DNA of 64,000 bases from JAJDIA01 sp031555145 (GCA_031555145.1 JAVBUR010000030.1:1-64000), one strand, 5' to 3'; shown: positions 1 to 9,739, numbered from the stretch's first letter. Notes: generated from the sequence alone by a model not told the origin. Made by a program: numbers and translations.

Positions 1-708
1 ACTTATTGTAAAAGTCGATTGCCATCGAGTGAACATCCAATGACTCATTCTGCAATTACCCGCTATGGTTTCCTTGCCTTTTATGTTATACCTTTCGACC
101 CGGTGAACCAGATAAGCATCTTCAATATAGCCTATGTAGGCAGCAACCGTATCGTAGCTCGTTTTGCGTCCGCTGCTTTTAAAGTAATTGGAAATATTAC
201 GGACAGATAACAAATTTGAGGCATTATTAACCAGATAGACAAATATATCCTCCAGCAGACGGGCATCCTTAATGTTGTGACGTTGAATAATGTCGCGCAA
301 AAGCACTGTATCCTTTACCGCCGATATGTAGTTACATTTCGATTCCGGTTCGGGCAGCATGAATAGTTCCGGCATTCCACCGCTACCCATGTATTCCATA
401 TAGCTCTGTTTCGTTTGTCCCTTTTGGGTGATCCCCGCATATTCATTGAAACTAAAGAGGAATATTTCAAAGCTAACATAACGTCCGGACAGCAGAGTCG
501 CCAATTCTCCGGATAGCATCTCGGAGTTAGACCCGCTGGTAAATACCTCATATTCGTCGATATAGTCCTGGGAATATGAATTGATTACACGTTCCCAGCC
601 TTCAATATTCTGAACTTCATCTATATTCGTGCAGAACGACCGGCGACAGGTGAGCGATGAGATCATCTCCCATTTTTCTCTAACGAGTAAAATCCCAAGG
701 AAATATCG
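1..708 (-). pseudogene. AAA_14/DUF4143-type ATPase remnant, 5' truncated
   Basis: The minus-strand frame is open from about 708 to the window start. It reads like the middle and C-terminal part of the single-chain AAA ATPases with a DUF4143 tail. Visible are a Walker B-like segment (NIDEVQNIEGWE), a sensor-like TSGSNSEML, the family-typical SGELATLLSGRYVSFEIFLFSFNEYAG and a DUF4143-like DTVAAYIGYIEDAYLVHRV. The Walker A part that should precede it is missing: an in-frame stop lies at 711-709 and the first ATG (666) is already inside the domain. I infer a decayed gene. The 3' end lies outside the window, so it could also be a short variant. Confidence 0.6.
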
Positions 709-1018
709 TTAAAAACAGGTTCAAAATCCGAATAAAATCCTATTTTTGTCCTGAAGTTCATTGACACAATGCAACAGGCTGAAAATCGGCTAAAAAACCT
801 CATGGGGCAATTTTACAGAGTTAGGGGAAAGAAGCCCCGTGTCTCAAAAGGATATCTATGGCAATCAAATTGCCATGTTGGTACGATTGAGAGGAAAGAA
901 TGTATAAACGTTGGGGCGTTGAATGTTTCTCCCGATTATAGTGACGAATGGATAACTTTCCTATCTTTGTCCAATATTTTACACAGTAATACAATATTCT
1001 ATTAAAGAAGGAATTACC
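709..1018. other. Intergenic region with a palindrome and a possible promoter
   Basis: This 310-base stretch holds no gene I would defend. A 78-residue frame at 769-1005 has no recognisable features. At 858-876 there is a perfect inverted repeat, ATGGCAAT-CAA-ATTGCCAT, which could be a regulator site or chance. A -7-like box lies at 962-969. Confidence 0.4.
962..969 (+). promoter_or_regulatory. Candidate -7 box for the DUF3089 gene
   Basis: TATCTTTG matches the Bacteroidetes -7 consensus TAnnTTTG and lies 49 bases before the ATG at 1019. No convincing -33 TTTG is visible at the usual 19-20 nt spacing, so the call is tentative. Confidence 0.35.
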
Positions 1019-2011
1019 ATGACAAGGCATTATTTTTGTCTCTTTATCGCAGTCATGCTGATTGCAGCCGTCTGTGGAGGTTGCAAATCAGATAACGATT
1101 CTCCGGTTGGGAACACAGACTACAGCAATCCTGACAACTGGTTGTTGCTGCCGAAAAGTCCTATGATGCAGGTCGACATCTTTTTCATATATCCTACGGT
1201 GTTTCAGGGGGGCGGAGATGCCGTTTATGCGCAAATCGACGATCCGGTTGTGCGGGCAGCAGCAGCAGCAATGATCCCGAGGAGTGGAGCAGCCTTTGAA
1301 ACGGTGGGCAACATGTATTGCCCCTATTACCGCCAGGTTAGCCTTACTGCGGCCGCAATTTCGGCTGAGGAGTTACATCGGCTTTCCGACGCAACATCGG
1401 GCGACGACATTTTTGCCGCCTTCGATCACTACATCAGCCACTTCAACAATGGGCGTCCGTTCATCCTCGCAGGCTTCTCGCAAGGCTCCATCCAAGTGAT
1501 CCGCACTTTGCTGATGAGGTATATGGCTACCCATACCGATGTATACGAGCGTATGATCGCGGCCTATGCTATCGGTTATTCCGTCACACGTCAAAATCTT
1601 GAGGACTATCCTCATTTGCGGTTTGCGACCGGGGCAGACGACACCGGGGTTATTATTTCATACAATACCGAGATGCTTGGTATGACTGGCTTATCTATTT
1701 CTCTATTACCCAACAGCGTGGCTATCAACCCTGTTAATTGGCGAACCGACGATACACCTGCGTCGGCTGGTGAAAATCTGGCTTCCCGTATCCCGGACAA
1801 AGTTACGGGCAATTTAGTCGACATTTCCGACTACGCCGACGCCCAGCTCAACCTTGATCGCGGTACGGTTATGTGCTCGACGGTCGATCCCGACGAAAAC
1901 ATTCTCGGCAGCCCTTTCCCCTATGGATGTTACCATCACGGCGATTATGGGTTCTATTTTTACAGCATCCGCAAAAATGCTGAAGACCGCGTGAAAGCTT
2001 ACCTCAAGTGA
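1019..2011 (+). CDS. DUF3089 alpha/beta-hydrolase-like lipoprotein
   Basis: A 330-residue protein with an N-terminal hydrophobic segment ending in VCGGC (Cys22), so probably a lipoprotein. The body follows the DUF3089 pattern: VDIFFIYPT near 52-60, MYCPYYRQ near 99-106, then FDHYISHFNNGRPFILAGFSQGS. The last segment is the nucleophile elbow of an alpha/beta hydrolase, with Ser154 as likely nucleophile. Substrate is unknown; esterase or lipase-like activity is inferred from the fold only. It stands alone, between the ATPase remnant and a convergent flavoprotein gene. Confidence 0.8.
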   Translation: MTRHYFCLFIAVMLIAAVCGGCKSDNDSPVGNTDYSNPDNWLLLPKSPMMQVDIFFIYPTVFQGGGDAVYAQIDDPVVRAAAAAMIPRSGAAFETVGNMYCPYYRQVSLTAAAISAEELHRLSDATSGDDIFAAFDHYISHFNNGRPFILAGFSQGSIQVIRTLLMRYMATHTDVYERMIAAYAIGYSVTRQNLEDYPHLRFATGADDTGVIISYNTEMLGMTGLSISLLPNSVAINPVNWRTDDTPASAGENLASRIPDKVTGNLVDISDYADAQLNLDRGTVMCSTVDPDENILGSPFPYGCYHHGDYGFYFYSIRKNAEDRVKAYLK

Positions 2012-2080
2012 ACCGCTGAATTTAAAAAAGGCAACAAATATCTTTACCTTTGCATCGTTATGATGACAGAGATAAAGTAT

Positions 2081-2719
2081 TTAACGAATGAAGTTCGTAA
2101 AGACCGGTTCTTCCTGTTCGGGTAATTGAATACCGGCTTTTTCAGCAGCGGCTTTGCATTTGAGAAACCAAGCTATATTCCTTCCCAGTGTACGCATTGT
2201 CCGAAGCCCCTCTTTGTCCTGCATTACCTCTTCTGGCTTTTCTCCATGTACCATGTTCCAATAACTGGAAGAAATGACCGGCATTTCCTGAATGGTAAAA
2301 TACTTATTGAGTTGGTCGAATGTGGCGGTTGTTCCAGCGCGTCGTGCCGAGACTACAGCAGCCGCAGGTTTCAGACGGAAAGCTTGATTGCCGTTCCCTG
2401 CAAGGTCGGAAATAAACGCCCTGTCCATGAATGCGGTTAAGGTGCCGTTTGCTGACGCATAATATACAGGGCTTCCAAAAATAAACCCATCTGCCTGTTT
2501 AGCTATTTCAAGGAACTCATTTACTTTATCTTTGGTAATCACGCATTTTCCTATTCCCATACACTTGTAACAGGCGATACAGCCGGAAATTGCTTTATTT
2601 CCAATCCAAAAGATTTCTGTTTCGATTCCTTCTTTGCTCAGCGTTTCTGCAACTACCGTAAGCGCCGTATATGTGCAACCCTTTGGGTTCGGGCTGCCAT
2701 TTACCAATAATACTTTCAT
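2081..2719 (-). CDS. Flavodoxin-fold NADPH-dependent FMN reductase / iron-sulfur flavoprotein family
   Basis: The 212-residue protein starts MKVLLVNGSPNPKGCTYTAL, the FMN phosphate-binding loop of NAD(P)H-dependent FMN reductases. Cys47, Cys50, Cys53 and Cys59 (GCIACYKCMGIGKC) resemble the cysteine cluster of Isf-type iron-sulfur flavoproteins. FGSPVYYASANG (81-92) is the second FMN contact. A cytosolic electron-transfer or quinone/disulfide reductase role is likely; the physiological substrate cannot be read. It is transcribed alone, with a -7 box at 2747-2754. Confidence 0.85.
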   Translation of the reverse strand: MKVLLVNGSPNPKGCTYTALTVVAETLSKEGIETEIFWIGNKAISGCIACYKCMGIGKCVITKDKVNEFLEIAKQADGFIFGSPVYYASANGTLTAFMDRAFISDLAGNGNQAFRLKPAAAVVSARRAGTTATFDQLNKYFTIQEMPVISSSYWNMVHGEKPEEVMQDKEGLRTMRTLGRNIAWFLKCKAAAEKAGIQLPEQEEPVFTNFIR

Positions 2720-2746
2720 GTCTGTTTACTTTTAGAATTTACACTG

Positions 2747-2754
2747 CAAATGTA
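2747..2754 (-). promoter_or_regulatory. Candidate -7 box for the flavoprotein gene
   Basis: On the minus strand this reads TACATTTG, a full match to TAnnTTTG, 28 bases before the ATG at 2719. No clear -33 element was found. Confidence 0.45.
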
Positions 2755-2760
2755 AAGCAA

Positions 2761-2791
2761 GAGCCGCAGGTGATGGTTTCATCTGCGGCTC
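2761..2791. terminator. Hairpin between the PanE-DsbA gene and the flavoprotein gene
   Basis: GAGCCGCAG and CTGCGGCTC form a perfect 9-bp stem around a 13-nt loop. It lies 68 nt beyond the stop of the minus-strand gene at 2859-4535, for which it is the likely terminator. The following T-rich run (CTTGCTTT) is weak. Confidence 0.55.
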
Positions 2792-2858
2792 ATTTTAGTT
2801 TATTGAAAAGGTCAGATTCTACAAATCTATTTTCTGTTCATCGGAAGATATCCCGGGA

Positions 2859-4535
2859 TCATAAACTACATGTTCCATCGGGTGAACACGCGCGGCCTTT
2901 ACGTCGGTCACCTCTTCCGCTTTGTGAGATTCCGTTCTCCTTCCAATAGTTATAAGACGTATTCAGCACCTCCATGTATTCTTCTTCAGCAAGAGAGCCC
3001 TGTATGACATCTTTGCCATTAAAGAGATAGAAGGGGATGTATTCGAGGCCGAGTTCATCTTCGCTGAAACGTATGTCTGCTTCTATTTCTGCTTTAAACT
3101 CATCACTGTCGAGCATCGTATTTACTTCATTTTCGGAAAGACCAATAGTTGTCCCCAAACGTACCAACGTAGTCCTGTCACTGATATCTTTGCCTTCGGT
3201 GAAGTAGGCTTTGAACAAAATTTCTTCGGCAGCATCTGCCAAGTTATGTTTTTGGGCCAGCTTTACCAAACGTAACGCGTCAGAAGTATTGGTAACGATT
3301 AGCTTATCAAAATGATAATCCAGTCCCACTTCTTTTGCGATACCAACCAGCTCTTCTAAATCCGCTTTAGCTTTTTCTATGTTCGAATTGTATATACCAG
3401 CCAAATATTCGGCATACGATTTATTCAATGCACCCTTCTCCAAAGAGGGATTCAATTCATAGCTATGCCATACGAGCTCTATTTCATCTGCATAAGGGAA
3501 TTTTGCTAATGCATTTTCAAACTTACGTTTTCCAATATAACAATATGGACAAGCTATGTCCGACCATATCTCAATTCTCATTTGAACCGTAGATATGGTG
3601 TGTTTGTCTGTTGACCTTTCCTGCAAGGCGGAGTAGATTCTGTCGTATTGGGGTGTCGATATTCCGTGGGCTTTGCCTAAAGAGACGATGGTGCCTGTAA
3701 GAGAGGATAGTTCGGTGGTTTTCCGTGCCTGGAAATCCCGATGCATGGAGGTCGTGGATTCGGGCGGGAGCATGTTCAACCTTCTGAGTATGTCGCTTTT
3801 CATGTCTTTCTCGACGCCGGCTCCGAGGGCTTGGGCTATCGCTTCGGCTTCGTCGATCAGATCCAAAAGTATCTGACGTTTGGCTTCATCGTTGATGATC
3901 GCCATAAAACCGGTATTGTAGTAACAGGTTAGTGTGGCGGTAGTCGAGATAAAGATGAACTTTTCCCAAATGATCCGCTTTATATGGGGAGAATAAGTGG
4001 CGTCGATTCCGGCTTCCTTCAATAATTGTTCGAATTGAAGCAAGCGTTCGTCATTGGTGTCATCAGACCCAAAATACAGGCTTTGTACGTTACCTACTGT
4101 TTCGACTTTGCCGGGAGCATTCAGGCTGGATACGATGTAAACACATCCTTGCCAAACCGTTGCTTCGGGCAATAAGGATTTGACCTGTTCTGTGATATCC
4201 GCTCCATTGAGCAGCGGGATGATCACAGTTTGCTTGCCGATACAGGGTTTTAATTGTTCGACGATGGAGGACAAACCATAGCTTTTGGTACAGATCATAA
4301 TGAAGTCGGCTATACCTATGTCTTCAGGATTGTCAGTGGCAAGTGTCGGTTGGGTGGTAAAGGATTGTTCGTCTTTTGTCACGCAAAGGCCGTTTGCGCG
4401 AATTTGTTGCAAACTCTCGCCACGAGCGATAAAGTATACGGATACGTTCGGAGCTTCGGCATAATGCTTTGCTATCATTCCACCAAAATACCCGCCTACG
4501 CCGCCCATACCGGCAATCACTATTCTTGTACTCAT
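2859..4535 (-). CDS. 2-dehydropantoate 2-reductase family / FrnE-like DsbA oxidoreductase fusion
   Basis: One uninterrupted 558-codon frame carries two proteins that are normally separate. Residues 1-318 are a ketopantoate reductase-type NADP enzyme: AGMGGVGGYFGG is the dinucleotide-binding loop, and TKSYGL and PLLNGAD segments follow. From Met319 on, RIEIWSDIACPYCYIGKRKF is the start of a FrnE/DsbA-family thioredoxin-fold oxidoreductase with a CPYC active site; 240 residues follow, a normal length for that family. The linker STDKHTISTVQ shows no stop. An internal ATG at 3581 could give the DsbA part separately. I infer loss of the stop codon between two co-directional genes, or a real fusion. 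Confidence 0.8.
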   Translation of the reverse strand: MSTRIVIAGMGGVGGYFGGMIAKHYAEAPNVSVYFIARGESLQQIRANGLCVTKDEQSFTTQPTLATDNPEDIGIADFIMICTKSYGLSSIVEQLKPCIGKQTVIIPLLNGADITEQVKSLLPEATVWQGCVYIVSSLNAPGKVETVGNVQSLYFGSDDTNDERLLQFEQLLKEAGIDATYSPHIKRIIWEKFIFISTTATLTCYYNTGFMAIINDEAKRQILLDLIDEAEAIAQALGAGVEKDMKSDILRRLNMLPPESTTSMHRDFQARKTTELSSLTGTIVSLGKAHGISTPQYDRIYSALQERSTDKHTISTVQMRIEIWSDIACPYCYIGKRKFENALAKFPYADEIELVWHSYELNPSLEKGALNKSYAEYLAGIYNSNIEKAKADLEELVGIAKEVGLDYHFDKLIVTNTSDALRLVKLAQKHNLADAAEEILFKAYFTEGKDISDRTTLVRLGTTIGLSENEVNTMLDSDEFKAEIEADIRFSEDELGLEYIPFYLFNGKDVIQGSLAEEEYMEVLNTSYNYWKENGISQSGRGDRRKGRACSPDGTCSL

Positions 4536-4610
4536 CGTTTTTTATGTTTAGTATGATAAGATAACCAATTTCCTTTCATATATGTTGGGAAATGCAGTAT
4601 TGTAATCCCG

Positions 4611-5795
4611 TTACCGCTTCCGAGCCACCCGCAGGGCTTGCAGGCAGGCTCCGACAAGGACAGCTCCCGCCAGTACCATCACCGTCCATAGGAAACCAGC
4701 CCGTTCGAAGAAGCGCACCTTCGGGGTAGAGGAGAGGATCGCCTTTTCGCGCACGGGAAGTACGGTGTTTATAACAGGCAACTCTCCATTCAACTCATCC
4801 CGGAAATACTCGAGATCGTAATGGCTGCGTCCTTCTGCGCCAGTCACGAGCGTATAGTGTTTACCCGCTTCAAGTCGGGCACAGAGATAACGTGCGAGGG
4901 TCCACATCCGTACGGTCTCCACCCTTAGCGGGGGATTGTCTCCATTACTAATGATGATCCGGGTGGTGCTATCTACGGGAAACGCATCGGTCTGAAAAAC
5001 ACACCCTTCTTTCGAACTGAGCGTCAGGGAGAGGGAGCGCTTACCGGTGCTGAGCATTGCATCGCGATGATAGAGGCTGTTGTCGGCCACTACAATCTCC
5101 AGGCGATCGATCAGGTATGGGTTATGCAGAGCGGGGAATGTGACCATGGTGCGTCGAAGGGAATCCTGCCTGGCCGTGATACCGTCTGTTTCTATCGGCA
5201 GGTACTGTCCATAGATACTATGGCTGTCTACCTTACCCACGCCTGTGATAGAAAGGGGGCTTCCCTGCGCGTTGGTCAATGTGATCTCGTAATATCGGTA
5301 GTTGCCTTCGGGGATATCCAATACAGCGACCTCATGGCCGTCTGTTCCCTGCTGGCTGAAGAGTGGCACACGCTGTCGGACTACATACCATGGCCCGGGC
5401 TGGTCGCCGCCGCGTACGCTTACATACTTGTCGACATCGGCGGCACGCATGACGAGGTAAAAACGCCCGATCCGCTCCTGTTTGGCGTTGTCGACCACCA
5501 GTATATTCACGCTGTCGTTACCCGTGTTTGTCTGTAATGGGTACATCTCCATACGGTTCACCTGCTGTATCGGTTCGGTTTGGCGCACCATATAAGGTAC
5601 TTCATTCCCTTGTTCGTCCAGTATGCGAACATCTTCGAAGTCATTCCTACCCGAAAGCCCGATGAGCTGTGGATTGAGGCGGATATGGTAGTAATTGTCA
5701 GCTTCGACGGTGTCGATAGCTGCCGTCCAACGCTCCTGAGCCGTCACTCCGAGGGCCGCGATAAGCATCAATGCCAGTATACAAGTCTTTTTCAT
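4611..5795 (-). CDS. DUF3999-like secreted/membrane-anchored protein
   Basis: A 394-residue protein with a signal peptide (LALMLIAALGVTAQ) and a C-terminal transmembrane segment (WTVMVLAGAVLVGACLQAL) followed by a basic tail. The body is beta-rich and resembles DUF3999 proteins (YYHIRLNPQLIGLSGRNDFEDVRILDEQG). Its start overlaps the stop of the DUF2339 gene by 4 nt, a coupling typical for DUF2339/DUF3999 pairs. Most of the chain is predicted periplasmic. The function of this pair is not established, so none is assigned. Confidence 0.75.
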   Translation of the reverse strand: MKKTCILALMLIAALGVTAQERWTAAIDTVEADNYYHIRLNPQLIGLSGRNDFEDVRILDEQGNEVPYMVRQTEPIQQVNRMEMYPLQTNTGNDSVNILVVDNAKQERIGRFYLVMRAADVDKYVSVRGGDQPGPWYVVRQRVPLFSQQGTDGHEVAVLDIPEGNYRYYEITLTNAQGSPLSITGVGKVDSHSIYGQYLPIETDGITARQDSLRRTMVTFPALHNPYLIDRLEIVVADNSLYHRDAMLSTGKRSLSLTLSSKEGCVFQTDAFPVDSTTRIIISNGDNPPLRVETVRMWTLARYLCARLEAGKHYTLVTGAEGRSHYDLEYFRDELNGELPVINTVLPVREKAILSSTPKVRFFERAGFLWTVMVLAGAVLVGACLQALRVARKR

Positions 5796-8233
5796 TTATT
5801 TTCGTCTTTTTCGTCATCGCGTACCAATGTTTTGATCCGCTGTTGAAGGAATGAAACCGCTAACAATATTATTCCAAGTGCTACAAACGAGATGATGCGT
5901 CCGGCCTGCGACATCCGCCAAACGTCAGACACGTAAAACTTTAGTACAATCAGCCCGAAGAACACCAACGCGATCTGTCGCGGTAGTACTTCACGACGGC
6001 GCACGCCCCACAGCATAAGCCCTGCCGCTATGACGCCCCACAGGATCGGATAACCAAACGTTCGTACATCGTAGAGTAGCGCGTAGTAATTTTCTTCGTT
6101 TCCTGCCAGTTGGATTATTGTGTTGTCTGCTTCTACACTGAGCACAGCCACTCCGGCAGCGGTGAGGAACCAGGCGAACAGAATCATTGTCTGCCGTGGC
6201 AACGAGTGCAGGTTGCGTACCAGTACATAAAAGAGGTATGCCACGCCCGGCCACATCAGGTAATGAAGCAGAAAGATGGAGTTTTTATCCTGCGCGTGGT
6301 CGCTGCAATAAACGATCCACCGGAAGTTGGCAATAGAGGGAAGCCCGGCGCAGACAAACAACAATACGACAAAGAACAACAGCATATATACCCATCGCAT
6401 ACGGGCAATTTGATGGCGGAATACTGCCGCAACCGCTGCTGCGTAAGTGACTGCCCAGATCATCAGGGCACTGGAGCTGAATTCCCAGAGCGGAGCAAAC
6501 GAACCACTCAGTTGGTAGTTGATTTCGAATGCAGGTATCAAAAAACTCATCGTAATCAGTGCGAAGGTCAGCGCCGGAGTCACGTACCGGGCGGGGAATA
6601 TTCCCTCGTCTGGCTCCATCTCCGTCTCTCGTCCGATGAGCCAGCGACAGAGTGCCAGCGAGACGATAACCACTAGGCCTGTAATGAAGATGCGGTTGAA
6701 TACTACCGGCAACATTGAGTGCACACCAGCCTCGGAATAGTCGTACACATAGTTCTTCGCCGCATCCATAAAGAAGGAGATCAGTACTAATGCGCACATA
6801 ATAAGGAAGCCCCCATGGAATACGCGGATGCGCGAACGCAGCCACAGCGCGAGCAGGATCACTGCTTCGGCCGCCCAGAACATCGTAATGACATGACCCT
6901 TGAGTTGCACAGGCACAGCCAGCGAGACGAAACTCAGCACCACTGCAATGATCAGATAAAGCATACGCTGATCGATCTGCCGCACACGCATCAGTACGAT
7001 CATTACCACCGCATTGGCCGCGCCGATAAGGATCGTTATCAGGCCCATAATGTGCAGCGGATAATTCTTGAAGATGAATGTACAAGCCAACAACAGCGAG
7101 AGGTTATTACTCAGGATAACCGCTACCTGGAACGCAGTGATCCGCTGTGCGCGGAAATATTCCAACAGTGCCAACAGATAGAATTGTACAAAGAATAGCA
7201 CCGCAAAAAGTGTTGCTCCGGCATATTGTTCTTTGAAGCCTGAGAAGAGCCATCCCCAGACAAACCCGAGCGTACAAATATAGCTTATTATACCGATAAT
7301 ATTCCATCGCTTGCGCATCGCCACCACGAGCATCCCTGTATTTAGGATCAGCAGGAAGGTGAATAGCACCACATAGTTTCCTGTACCCGAACTGGCCAGC
7401 AGCGGTGAGGCATAACCGCCCAGTAACGCGAAGAGCGCCAATTCCTGCCGGTTGTAAAGCAGCGCAAAGCATACCGCGAAAGCCGTGATTGCGACCAGGA
7501 TCGCAAACGTGGCCGCCGACCCGAACAGTTGGTATTCCCGGAAAGCGATCGCAATGGTGATATAGAACACAGCGATCCCACCTCCGACCATCAGCGAAGA
7601 GAGCAGGTGATAGTTCTTTCGCAACCGGTGACCCACACCCAGGATAGCAACTCCGGCGAGGATACCGATTCCCACGCGCCCAATCTCATTGATCCAATCC
7701 TGGTCGATGGCGTATTTGACAAAGAACGCCACGCCCAGTACGAGGGTAATGATTCCCACTTTGCTGAGCCAGTTTTCAGTCAACAGGGTTTGTAGGGCAG
7801 AGGGTTTTGACTCCTCGGGCGTCTTTTTATGTACGGGCTTTGCTACAGTAGCAGCTACAGTTGGCTGTGGTGTAACGGTCGGCTTTTTTGTGGCTATGAT
7901 CTGCGGCTCCGGTGCAAGCTCCGGCTGTGGCTTCAGAGCGGGAATCGGTGAAGGAGTAACCGGCGTCGGTACATCCTCGGTAACGGGGAAGTATGTCGGT
8001 CGGTAGGCTTCCGGCTGTATATCCACTTTGGGGCGTTTGACTACTTGCGTTGGTGTGTCTACTTGTGGCCGAATGTCTTCTTTCGGTTGGGGCACAGTCG
8101 TAGGTTGAGCAGAAAGCTGCTCCTCTATTCGCTTGAGCCGCCGTCCGATCGACGAGACTCTGGATAATATGATTAGCGGGACAACAATAATGACCCCTAA
8201 TGCAACAACTCCAAGGAATATGAAAAAGTCCAT
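5792..8233 (-). CDS. DUF2339 polytopic membrane protein
   Basis: An 813-residue protein: one N-terminal membrane segment (FFIFLGVVALGVIIVVPLII), a short coiled coil (RLKRIEEQLSAQ), a Pro/Thr/Lys-rich region to about residue 145, then about twenty hydrophobic segments. NWLSKVGIITLVLGVAFFVKYAIDQDWI is the conserved entry into the DUF2339 membrane domain. It is first in a two-gene operon with the DUF3999 gene. An envelope function is likely but the molecular role is unknown. Confidence 0.85.
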   Translation of the reverse strand: MDFFIFLGVVALGVIIVVPLIILSRVSSIGRRLKRIEEQLSAQPTTVPQPKEDIRPQVDTPTQVVKRPKVDIQPEAYRPTYFPVTEDVPTPVTPSPIPALKPQPELAPEPQIIATKKPTVTPQPTVAATVAKPVHKKTPEESKPSALQTLLTENWLSKVGIITLVLGVAFFVKYAIDQDWINEIGRVGIGILAGVAILGVGHRLRKNYHLLSSLMVGGGIAVFYITIAIAFREYQLFGSAATFAILVAITAFAVCFALLYNRQELALFALLGGYASPLLASSGTGNYVVLFTFLLILNTGMLVVAMRKRWNIIGIISYICTLGFVWGWLFSGFKEQYAGATLFAVLFFVQFYLLALLEYFRAQRITAFQVAVILSNNLSLLLACTFIFKNYPLHIMGLITILIGAANAVVMIVLMRVRQIDQRMLYLIIAVVLSFVSLAVPVQLKGHVITMFWAAEAVILLALWLRSRIRVFHGGFLIMCALVLISFFMDAAKNYVYDYSEAGVHSMLPVVFNRIFITGLVVIVSLALCRWLIGRETEMEPDEGIFPARYVTPALTFALITMSFLIPAFEINYQLSGSFAPLWEFSSSALMIWAVTYAAAVAAVFRHQIARMRWVYMLLFFVVLLFVCAGLPSIANFRWIVYCSDHAQDKNSIFLLHYLMWPGVAYLFYVLVRNLHSLPRQTMILFAWFLTAAGVAVLSVEADNTIIQLAGNEENYYALLYDVRTFGYPILWGVIAAGLMLWGVRRREVLPRQIALVFFGLIVLKFYVSDVWRMSQAGRIISFVALGIILLAVSFLQQRIKTLVRDDEKDENK

Positions 8234-8249
8234 AATTGGTGTTTTTTTG

Positions 8250-8257
8250 CAAAGGTA
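8250..8257 (-). promoter_or_regulatory. Candidate -7 box for the DUF2339-DUF3999 operon
   Basis: TACCTTTG on the minus strand matches TAnnTTTG and lies 17 bases before the ATG at 8233. The leader would be very short. Confidence 0.4.
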
Positions 8258-8361
8258 AAAGAATAGTGTAACATCGGTGACATTCTTTATTGCTTTATAT
8301 TCCTTTTATTTGCATAGATCAATCTGTACCGACGTTAATCAATCTATTAAATGAAGAGTTT

Positions 8362-9636
8362 ATGAAGAAATACGCACTTCTCCTGCTTTTGCTGCCGTGC
8401 CTGTCGTGGGCACAGGAGGCCACACAAGAGTCTGAATTCAGTATGTCTGCACAACTGCGTGCACGAGGCGAATACCGCAACGGCGCTATCTATCCGCGCT
8501 CGGAAGGAGAGCTTCCGGCCACATTTATCAATGATCGTGCAAGACTTTCAATGGAGTACCAGCGATCCAACCTGCGACTGAAGTTCGCCGGCCAGCATGT
8601 CGGCGTCTGGGGACAGGACCCTCAGATAGATAAGAACGGACGCTTTATGCTCAACGAAGCCTGGGCTGAACTTGGATTGGGTAATGGATTCTTTGCCCAA
8701 CTCGGCCGACAAGCATTGGTGTATGACGACGAACGCATCCTGGGCGGACTGGACTGGAATGTATCCGGACGTTACCACGACCTGCTTAAACTCGGCTATG
8801 CCAACAAGCACCATGCCCTTCACCTGATGCTGGCATTCAACCAGAATGACGAGAAAGTGGGCGGTGGCAGTTACTATGCCCCCGGCGGCCAGCCCTATAA
8901 GACGATGCAATCCCTCTGGTATCATTACGGGAATGCCGGCCAGCCATTCGGAATCTCACTGCTGGCCATGAACCTCGGCTGGGAACATGGCGATACGGAG
9001 AATCCTTCTACCATCTATATGCAGACCCTTGGCTCCTACCTAACCTACAAAAACAGCCTGTTGGATATCAACGGCTCATTCTATTTCCAGACAGGGAAAA
9101 CGGCCGCTAATGCCAATGTCTCTGCCTCTATGGGTAGCGTCTTTGCCCGATTCAACCTACATCCGCAATGGGCCGCCGGTGTAGGCAGTGACTATCTGAG
9201 CGGTTCCGCCCAAGACGATAGCAAGTATAAAGCCTTCAATCCACTCTACGGCACGCACCATAAATTCTATGGCACGATGGACTATTTCTACGCTTCCCCC
9301 TTTATCAATGGACTGAATCCCGGTTTGTGGGATAATCAGCTTGCCGTTTTCTACAAACCCTCCAAGAAAGTAGACCTGTCATTGAACTATCATTATTTCC
9401 TGACTACAACGACCGTTTCCGACTCCAGCGGGAAACTGGATAAAGCACTTGGCTCTGAGTTCGATTTCCAAATCGGATGGTCGATCCTGCCGGACGTAAA
9501 ACTTCTGGCCGGTTATTCCTTCATGCTCGGTACCCAAACCATGGACGTTGTGAAAGGTGGCGACCATAACAGTTGGCAAGACTGGGGCTGGATCTCACTA
9601 AACATCACCCCAAAGTTGTTCTCTGCGAAACGATAG
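8362..9636 (+). CDS. Alginate_exp-like outer-membrane beta-barrel porin
   Basis: Translation from ATG 8362 gives 424 residues with a clean signal peptide (MKKYALLLLLLPCLSWAQ). An upstream in-frame start would add 24 residues ahead of that signal and is less likely. The mature part is a run of amphipathic strands (MSAQLRARGEYRNG, LRLKFAGQHVGVWGQ, FFAQLGRQALVYDDERILGGLDW) characteristic of the alginate export/AlgE-like porin family in Bacteroidetes. It ends WGWISLNITPKLFSAKR, consistent with a final strand. It probably admits a small solute through the outer membrane; the family name does not prove alginate as substrate. Confidence 0.85.
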   Translation: MKKYALLLLLLPCLSWAQEATQESEFSMSAQLRARGEYRNGAIYPRSEGELPATFINDRARLSMEYQRSNLRLKFAGQHVGVWGQDPQIDKNGRFMLNEAWAELGLGNGFFAQLGRQALVYDDERILGGLDWNVSGRYHDLLKLGYANKHHALHLMLAFNQNDEKVGGGSYYAPGGQPYKTMQSLWYHYGNAGQPFGISLLAMNLGWEHGDTENPSTIYMQTLGSYLTYKNSLLDINGSFYFQTGKTAANANVSASMGSVFARFNLHPQWAAGVGSDYLSGSAQDDSKYKAFNPLYGTHHKFYGTMDYFYASPFINGLNPGLWDNQLAVFYKPSKKVDLSLNYHYFLTTTTVSDSSGKLDKALGSEFDFQIGWSILPDVKLLAGYSFMLGTQTMDVVKGGDHNSWQDWGWISLNITPKLFSAKR

Positions 9637-9660
9637 TGTCGGACACTATCTGTAGTTTCG
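9626..9660 (+). terminator. Hairpin at the end of the porin gene
   Basis: CGAAAC / GTTTCG and GATAGTG / CACTATC pair into a long interrupted stem that overlaps the porin stop codon. A T-rich stretch (TTATTCTGATTTTT) follows. Confidence 0.55.
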
Positions 9661-9710
9661 TTATTCTGATTTTTCTCCATTGATATTTCTCGATCTGTGA
9701 AATCTTTGTT

Positions 9711-9718
9711 TAGCTTTG
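9711..9718 (+). promoter_or_regulatory. Candidate -7 box for the propeller lipoprotein gene
   Basis: TAGCTTTG fits TAnnTTTG and is 21 bases before the ATG at 9740. A TTTC at about 20 nt upstream could be an imperfect -33 element. Confidence 0.4.
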
Positions 9719-9739
9719 TACTGAAAGGATGTTATCAGC

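Noticed and set aside
769..1005. 78-codon ORF before the DUF3089 gene
   Set aside because: No start context, no recognisable pattern, and overlaps palindromic intergenic sequence.
6285..7085. 266-codon ORF inside the DUF2339 gene
   Set aside because: Alternative frame of a membrane-protein gene without any domain pattern.
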